From NCBI RefSeq assembly GCF_000226115.1, contig NC_016460.1, positions 2,418,001 to 2,482,000 of the forward strand: 64,000 nt of DNA, in the 5' to 3' direction. Each line of letters starts with the position of its first letter. The stretch's first letter is position 1. This document shows, piece after piece, positions 56,977 to 64,000 of this stretch. The notes under the pieces are model-generated. The model ran no database searches, was not told where the DNA came from, and saw nothing but the letters and a program-made list of their open reading frames with translations. The position numbers and the translations under genes were made by a program. Source of the stretch: Thermothielavioides terrestris NRRL 8126 (lineage: Eukaryota; Ascomycota; Sordariomycetes; Sordariales; Chaetomiaceae).

Positions 56977-57410
56977 GGTTCCCTTCAATTTACATCCTGC
57001 TCGCTAGCTGAAATCTAGGATATCTCAGGTCATGACAAGGGGTCTTGCGAGAAAAGAATGCTACTCAATAACTAACTTCGCTAGCCTTGAAACGTTCCGG
57101 TAGTGCAAAAAATCTAATACTACAGTACCCACTGCCCACTTCTACGGTCAAGGGGAGCAGATGATATTTTAGAGCAGATTAGTTCAATTGCTACAGTACA
57201 CTACCAGGTAGTATTGCTGTCGTCCGCCCCATCCTCGGCCTGCGAGAAGTGTACAGTAGGGTCGAGGAACACATAGGGATACCTCTCCCGCTCTAGGACC
57301 GACTTGATCATCTCTAAAATCTGGTTACTGTGGTAATGCTTGTTGCCTGGCCCCCAGGGTTTTTGGGGGGGGGGGGGGTAGGTATCACAGGAAAGCGAAA
57401 GGTGGAAGAA
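56977..57410. other. Intergenic, with a possible truncated coding fragment
   Basis: On the minus strand, 57335-57205 reads QILEMIKSVLERERYPYVFLD, then PTVHFSQAEDGADDSNTTW, a plausible C-terminal protein fragment ended by a stop. Its upstream part would be replaced by the Copia LTR at 57416. A run of about 14 G (57365-57378) lies beside it. Confidence 0.35.
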
Positions 57411-57415
57411 GATTT
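57411..57415 (+). repeat. Presumed 5' target site of Copia copy 2 (GATTT)
   Basis: The five bases before the LTR. The matching 3' copy is absent because the 3' LTR abuts another element. Confidence 0.4.
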
Positions 57416-57625
57416 TGTCAGAACCAGCCCGGCCTAGGGTAGCGGGCCGGCCCACCGAGATTAGGATCCACCAGCTTGATGCCCAACTGCCGCCTAAGAC
57501 TAGGCTCCTAATCAGGAGAACTCTCCTACAATACAACATCCTTAATACTACAATTGATTCCAGTTGTATATATTGCTTATATCGTAATAGCTTCATCTTC
57601 TTAAGCCAGTATAGCGGTTCCAACA
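57416..57625 (+). repeat. 5' LTR, Copia copy 2 (210 bp)
   Basis: Begins TGTCAGAACC and ends GGTTCCAACA, the least altered termini among the copies. Confidence 0.95.
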
Positions 57626-57659
57626 ATTAAAAGTCTTATTAGCTCGAAAACCTAGCCCT

Positions 57660-60600
57660 ATCTCTAAGTATATAGCCTTATATATAGCGTTCAATAGCAA
57701 CTACTATATCTTCGAAAGCTAATATAAAGATCAATATTATCCTAGCTAGCCTAGATAACTAGGTAGCTTAGAACTATAAGTTCGTTAACAAGGCTAAGCA
57801 TCTTAATCTACTTAACTACTTCGAAGGTAAGACGGAGCTCCTCCTAAAGCCTATAATAGCTAATATCTATAATCTCGTCTATAAGTATATCTAATATAAG
57901 CTCTAGGAATATATTGTTGAACTATAAGCTTCTACACTAGCTATAGCTATAGGAGCTCTAGCCGATCTAGGAGCGCCTACTATAGGCGAATAGCGGCCTA
58001 ACACTACCTCTATAGCCTAGGATAACGATATAGATTCCTAGACCCTCTCTAAGAACGAAGATCTATAAGAGTAGCCTAGTATTAAAGTATTGAATAGCCA
58101 CTAGAGGAAGCTCTATAACGAGAGGGAGAAGTAATTTAATAACAATATTACTATTGTTATTTCGTAGGTTAAGAAGGATCTAGACTATAAGTATAAGGAC
58201 TATAAACGTTAGACTAATCACCTTACCTAGATACTAACCTTTATAACTATTATAGTAATAGCCAACTATCGGTCTACCTACTTTATAGAGTATACTAACC
58301 TTTAAACGTAGTATAATAACTTTAAAAAGACTATTTAGCTAACTATCGAAATAATAATAGAGCTTCGAATATATATTTATATCTACCTCGATATATTTAA
58401 ATATTCTAGAAATATATATATTAAAGAGGCTAATTTCGAAAGGTAGCTCGTCAAATAGAAGAACCTAATAGATAAGGCCTCCCTCTAGAAAATAAACGAA
58501 GTAAAGGATCTTAGCCTATAGTTCAACGAACTAATAGCTATACTAAAGAAGCTATTCCTAAGCTTTATTTCCCTCTATACTATAAGTAAGATAGAGATCT
58601 TTAAAAAGCTAACCTTTCAAGATATAGCTATAGAAGTCTATAAAAGAATATACCTATTCCTCAAGAAAGTGCTTAACTATATAGGGAAAGGATCCTTCCT
58701 AATATATAGCCCTAAAGAAAAAGAAAACAAAGACTTTAAGCAACTAGAAGATTAGGAGGATCGCCTTAGGCACTAAGCTAGTTATAAAGAGGGAGCTAGA
58801 ATTAGCTAATCCTACTCTAAACGTAAGCTAAATGTACCTATAGCTCTTAGTACCTCTATAAGGTCCTCAAGTATATCTAGGAAGTACTATACCTATAATC
58901 ACTTCTATTTAACTAAGCGGTACTACTACTTAAACCCTAAAAGTATACTACCTAGGTAGGAACCTAGAGAATATATTAAAGCTTGTATAGAGGCTAATTT
59001 AAAAGCCGATTCAACTCTATAAATAGAGGCTAATAGGCTTTAGATAAAGAGGTCTAAGAGTAGCCTCGCTAACGATATAAAGAGCGATATAAGCGAAGAT
59101 CTATTATTGTATTGACTAGTCAACTACTCTAAGAGAGCTATAGCTATACTCCTAACGAAGGAGCCTAAGGTCCTTAAAATAGATATAGCAGATGCCAATG
59201 CCTTTAAAGAGGGCATTGCTCCCAAAGAGAGCATTACCTAGGAAGAGGGTAATGCCCCTAAAGTAGGTACCGCCTCCGAAGTAGGTATCGCCTTTAATAT
59301 AGGCAACGCCCCCGATATAGGCACTAACATTATAGTAATGTTTAGCTACTAGTATATTATAAGAATATAGTAGTAGAGAGCTATAAGTAAATATATAGCG
59401 AGCTTTACTATAATCCTAGCTATATTCTAGATAAGCTAGAGATATCCTTTAATCAACTTAGTGATCTTAGATTTAGGGTTAACCATTTATATCGCTAACT
59501 ATCTAAATAGGTTTAAAAGGCCTCCTAAGTTGGCTACGCCTAATGACTATATCTAGGTAGGCGAGTACCCTATTTAGATTAAAGGATATAGCGAGATAGA
59601 TATTAAACTATAGAACGACAAGGGCGTTATAGTCCTTATACTATACAACGTAGTTTACTACCTAACCTTTGTATATAATATTATATCATTAGAGTAGCTT
59701 AATTAACGAAGGATCTAGTAGGATAATAGGCTAAAGAGTATACCGAACTACCTATTTAGGCGCTAAGATTATATACTCCTTAGATATATTACGAAGAAGC
59801 TCTAATAATATATCTTTGAATATATACCTAAGGACTATACGCCTATAGCCTTTACTACTTAAACGAAGAGGCTCGATCGCTAGGCTCGCTATATAGAGAG
59901 TATAGTAGATACTATAACTTAGTATCTACGCCTCGGCTATATAGGCCTAAAGGCCTTTAAACACTTTGTCAATTGCTTATAAAGAGGGTATATCAAAGGC
60001 GTACCAACGTTTAAATATAACAGCTATAGCTTTAGTAAGTTAAAATATAGGCCTAATCGCATTTCTAGGCTATTGAACTATAGCTTAGGCGACAAGATCG
60101 CCTTAGATTTATACCCTTTCTAGGAAAGCTAATAGCGCTTTAAACATCTGCTATTAGCGATAGATCGCTATTTAAGTATAATGTAGGACTACTATCTATA
60201 TAACTATAAGGCTCTAGGTATTCTAGTAGCTATTAAATACCTCGCTATACTACTTGAAAGGCAGTACTAGCTATATATCAAGGTCCTAGAGTATAACAAC
60301 GAATTTATATAGGTAAGCGCTATTACTACCTAGGTAGAGAGACAAGGTATCTAAATAGAGCCTTTAGCGCCTAATATACCTATATAGAACGGAGGCGCTA
60401 AACGTTTAGGGGGTATAATTAAGGAGAAGGCTAGAACGATAGCTATTAGCGTATAGTTGCTAGGGCAACTATGGCTAAAAGTTATAAGAGCTATAATATA
60501 TCTCTATAATAGGACACTATCCTTGACAACAGAGTAGATAACGCTACTAGATCGCTTTTATACCTTCTTTACTAAGAGAGATAGCCTAAGAGCTTTAAAG

Positions 60601-63220
60601 TACAAGCTATACTAAAGGCATTTGAAGGTTTATAGTTATAAGGTATTTGCTATAATAGATACTACTAAAAAGAAAGAAAGGCGCCTCGAACGGTTCTAAC
60701 TAAGAGCTTAGATCGGCTACCTTATAGGATATAATTCCTTGAACATCTATCGTATCTAGAACTCTACTACCAACTAAGTGGTATATATATATAATATAAT
60801 CTTTGACGAAAAGCAGATATACCTAGGCAATTTAAAGCTTATAGTATAAGACATTCTTTAAATAGACCTCGAAGAGCTAAAGCGCTAGTTCAATACTAGA
60901 GGCACTAATAATGCTAATTAGCTAGATAACAACAATCTTATACCTATAGCTAAGGAAGAGGATATAATAGAGGCGTTTAGTACACCTTTAACAACCTTTA
61001 AAGAACTAGAGGAGAGCCTAGCTATTATCGAAGAAGTGTTAGATACTATTATAGTAAAAGGCGATACTATAGGCACCTTCCTAAAGTTCTAATATCTAAC
61101 TCTTCCGTCTACTCTACTAAGCGCTTTGATTATAGCTACCTTCCTAGGTTTATATTCGCCTAGAGCCTCTAAAGGAGCATTCCAACTATAGGAGGCCGCC
61201 TTTAATATAGGAACGTTGGGCCCTAGAGCTATTAAACGTAGGCACTTAAGGAGGGTCTTCTATATAGAGGAAGAGAGAGAAGAGCTTACCTAAAAGAGTA
61301 AAAAGAAGGCTAAGAAGGTAGTCGATACTATTAAAAAGGAAGTTAGTAGCACTAAGAGGATCTCCTAAAAAGAAGTTGATCGCCTATAGTAAGAAGGTAA
61401 GCTTAGATTTATCTACTAGTCGATACTCCCGCCTATACCTCGATAGCACTTTGAACTCGAAGATTATCTACTAAGCTAGCTATTCTTAGAGGTAGAATAC
61501 GATTATCTTCAAAGCTACAAAGTAATAGGCTCCTAGAAAGAGATTTACTACTATAATAAGGAGGTCTAAAGCAAGTAGATCCTAGATTGTATATAGGTGT
61601 ACGTCTATAAGTTTAATAAGAGTAGACACTTCGTTAAATATAAAGCGAAACTAATAGTATATAGCGATTAGTAAAAGAAGAGGCTTACTAAAGAGAACTA
61701 TATAGCTATACTTGCTATACAATCCTTTAGAACAATGCTCGCTACTATAGCGAGGTTCAACCTAGAACTAAAGTAGTTCGATATAGTCAATGCCTTCGTC
61801 AATGCGAAGATCGATAAGGACATTTATATAGAGATACTATATAGCTATTGTAAATTAGGAACTATCCTAAAGCTAAAGAAAACGCTTTATAGCCTATAAA
61901 AGTCTCCCCTCCTCTAGCAATGAGAGTTAATAGCTACCCTAAGGAACCTAGGGTTCTAGGCTATACTATAAGAGCCTTATATTATAACGAACAAAGGTAT
62001 TATCGTCTTCTTCTATATAGATAATATCGTCTTCGCCTACTATAAAAAGGATCAATACCGAGCTAACGAAGTAATTAGCTAGCTATAAGAAAAGTATAAA
62101 CTTATAGAAGGAGATAACCTCCTATAGTTCCTAGGTATAGAGATTTATTGTAATTATAAAAGGCGCTTAATTTAGCTTAGCTAGACGGCTTATATTAAGA
62201 AGATTGTAAGGTTAGCCTAGGAAGAAGGAGAGCTAGAGACTCCAATGGCTAAGAGCGAACTACTCCTATACAACGATATTGCTAGCTATAGCTCTGTTAG
62301 GCTCTATCAAAGGAAGGTTGGCTTAATCCTATATATAGCCGTCAATATACGCCTAGACATTGCCTTTATAGCCTCTAAGCTTACATAGTTTAATTAGAAC
62401 CTAGGACTAGAACACTATTGCGCAGCTAATCGAGTATTACGATACCTCTATCGAATAAGGTTCTAGGCCCTCTAGCTAGGAGGAGAAGACATCTTGATCG
62501 TAGCTAGCGATACTAGCTTCGTCGACAATAGTATCGATCGTAAAAGCTTATAAGGTTACGCTATTATCTTATTTAGAGGGCTAATCGCCTAGCAAGCTAG
62601 TAAATAGGATATAGTAACTATATCGACTATAGAGGCAAAGTTGTTAACACTCGTATAGGTAGCGAAAGAAGGTATATTCCTTTAGCGCCTATTAGAGGTA
62701 TTAGAGATCTATCTAGATAATAAGATCCTATCGATCCAATATAATAATAAATAAACGATCTAGCTAATCAATGCTAAGATACCTATATTATAGACAAAGC
62801 TAAAATATATCGACATTTATAACCACTAGCTATACTAAGAAGCTTAGAACAAGAGGGTTAGCGTCGATTATATACCTTTGAACTAGATGTTGGCCAACGG
62901 CCTAACGAAGGCGCTAGAACTAGAGCCCTATAGGAAGTTCGTAGAAATGCTTAATCTAATAGATATCTAGGCCCTTATCGAGATCTACGCCTACTAGGCG
63001 ACGTAGAAGGAAGAAATATAGGGCTAGAGGAAGGCTTTGGCTAAATAGAAGGTTCAGTTTACAATGTAATATATAGGATTAAGAAGGGTAGGCGCGTAAG
63101 GCTTAGTAGATCAAGGCGATAGTAGAAGGACTTTAATACTATAGAATTGCTAGATTAGGAAGGACGCAGTGTTAGGAATAGCTTCGTAGATTACTAGATT
63201 TAGTAGGCCAAAGCCGGAGG
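57660..63220 (+). pseudogene. Copia copy 2 gag-pol (dead)
   Basis: Order with stops ignored. Gag-like region 57690-59200, with YTYNHFYLTKRYYYLNP near 58885, possibly a zinc knuckle with Cys lost. Protease VILDLGLT near 59461, where DSGST is expected (both Ser changed to Leu). Integrase 60100-60860 (HLLLAIDRYLSIM; NRTLSLTTE). Reverse transcriptase 61640-62400 with FDIVNAFVNAKIDKDIYIE, KLKKTLYSL and YIDNIV. RNase H 62510-62990 (DTSFVDNSIDRKSL; TISTIEAKLL; VDYIPLNQMLANGLTKALE). Copia elements replicate through an RNA intermediate reverse transcribed in virus-like particles. RIP stops (TAG/TAA/TGA at former Gln, Trp, Arg) make this copy inert. Confidence 0.9.
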
Positions 63221-63237
63221 CTCGACCTAGGGGAGTG

Positions 63238-63447
63238 TATCAGAACTAGCTTAGCCTAAGGTAGTAGGCTAGCCCACTAAGATTAGGATCTACTAGCTTG
63301 ATGCCCAACTGCCACCTAAGACTAGGCTCCTAATTAGGAGAACTCTCCTACAATACAATATCCTCAATACTACAATTGATTCTAGTTGTATATATTGCTT
63401 ATATTGTGATAGCTTCATCTTCCTAAGCTAGCATAGCGGTTCTAATA
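63238..63447 (+). repeat. 3' LTR, Copia copy 2 (210 bp)
   Basis: Preceded by the polypurine tract AGGGGAG. Starts TATCAGAACT and ends GGTTCTAATA; the exact end is ambiguous by about 3 bp because of overlap with the next repeat. Confidence 0.9.
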
Positions 63448-63539
63448 CAACATCCTTAATGCTACAATTGATTCCAGTTGTATATATTGCTTACATTGTA
63501 ATAGCTTTATCTTCCTAAGCTAGTATAGCGGTTCCAACA
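63448..63539 (+). repeat. Truncated LTR (last 92 bp) of Copia copy 3
   Basis: CAACATCC..GGTTCCAACA matches the 3' 92 bp of the LTR and lacks the first 118 bp. The junction shares AATA with the end of the preceding LTR. Confidence 0.9.
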
Positions 63540-64000
63540 ATTAAGAGTCTCATTGGCTCGAAAACCTAGCTCTATCTCTAAGTATATAGCTCTATATATA
63601 GCGCTCAGTAGCAACTACTATATCTTCGAAAGCCGATATAAAGATCGACATTATCCTAGCTAACCTAGATGACTAGGTAGCTTAGAACTATAAGTTCGTC
63701 AATAAGGCTAAGCATCTTGACCTACTCGACTACTTCAAAGGCAAGGTGGAGCTCCTCCCGAAGCCTACAATAGCTAATACCTACGATCTCGTCTATAAAC
63801 GTATCTAGCGTAAGCTCTAAGAATATATTGTCGAACTACGGGCTTCTACACTAGCTATAGCTATAGGAGCTCTAGCCGATCTAGGAGCGCCTACTATAGG
63901 CGAGCAGTGGCCTAGTACTGCCTCTATAGCCTAGGATAATGATATAGATTCCTAGACCCTCTCTAAGAACGAAGGTCCGTAAGAGTAGCCTAGTATCAAG
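63448..64000 (+). mobile_element. Copia copy 3, partial, runs off the window
   Basis: The truncated LTR is followed by internal sequence (63540-64000) matching 41019 onward and 57626 onward, with fewer RIP changes at some sites (for example CTACTCGACTACTTC, where copies 1 and 2 have CTATTTAACTACTTC and CTACTTAACTACTTC). It is in tandem with copy 2, in the same orientation. Confidence 0.92.

Larger units (their letters stand above)
57416..63447 (+). mobile_element. Copia retrotransposon copy 2, RIP-inactivated, 6032 bp
   Basis: Complete LTR-internal-LTR element: LTRs 57416-57625 and 63238-63447, 210 bp each. It has the same order of domains and the same length as copy 1 without its Helitron, so the two copies differ by point changes (transitions by inspection) without net insertion or deletion. 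All frames are blocked by stops. Confidence 0.95.

Noticed and set aside
40809..64000. CRISPR-like or centromeric satellite arrays
   Set aside because: Repetition is explained by three Copia copies and one Helitron; there are no short regular spaced repeats.

Overview
The window is a segment of a filamentous ascomycete chromosome, most probably a Sordariomycete (Sordariales-like). The reasons are GC-rich genes with short introns (about 50-75 bp, GT..AG, CTRAY-like branch sites), a spliced tRNA-Asn, several proteins of fungal type, and transposons saturated with the C-to-T / G-to-A changes of repeat-induced point mutation (RIP). This is inference from gene content; no database search was possible.

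Positions 1-38100 are a gene-rich euchromatic arm. In order they hold: a broken amino-acid permease gene (140-1075); an Ark1/Prk1-type actin-patch kinase (2014-5451, +); tRNA-Asn (6956-7050); a DUF1749 alpha/beta hydrolase (7799-8948, +); a 71-residue Cys-rich protein (9342-9619, +); a cytochrome P450 (10011-11867, +); translation factor eIF5 (13822-15170, +); a low-complexity protein (16357-18261, -); dephospho-CoA kinase (18752-19582, -); a Pro-rich protein (20485-21733, -); a tiny conserved-looking ORF (about 21966-22266, -); an unknown three-exon protein (23040-24236, -); Tim23 (25128-25903, -), divergent from a THADA/Trm732 homologue (26410-31559, +); a 5.5 kb gene-empty gap; and an unknown Pro-rich protein (37084-38109, +). 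These are housekeeping and unrelated genes with no sign of an operon-like or metabolic cluster.

Positions 40809-64000 are RIP-ravaged repeat DNA. A Copia retrotransposon (40809-53810, 210-bp LTRs, RIP-altered 5-bp target duplication) is split inside its reverse transcriptase by a Helitron (45235-52204). The Helitron has a 5' TC, a 3' hairpin plus CTAG, and an A/T insertion site. Removing it leaves exactly 6032 bp, the same length as the second Copia copy (57416-63447). That second copy runs into a third copy through a truncated LTR (63448-63539), and the third continues past the window. The Helitron carries a dead Rep-helicase gene and a convergent decayed ORF.

Between the two Copia copies lies a 3.6 kb unique island. 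It holds a fungal membrane-protein gene (55199-56976) whose second intron appears to have lost its acceptor by a G-to-A change, and a 72-base poly(T) tract.
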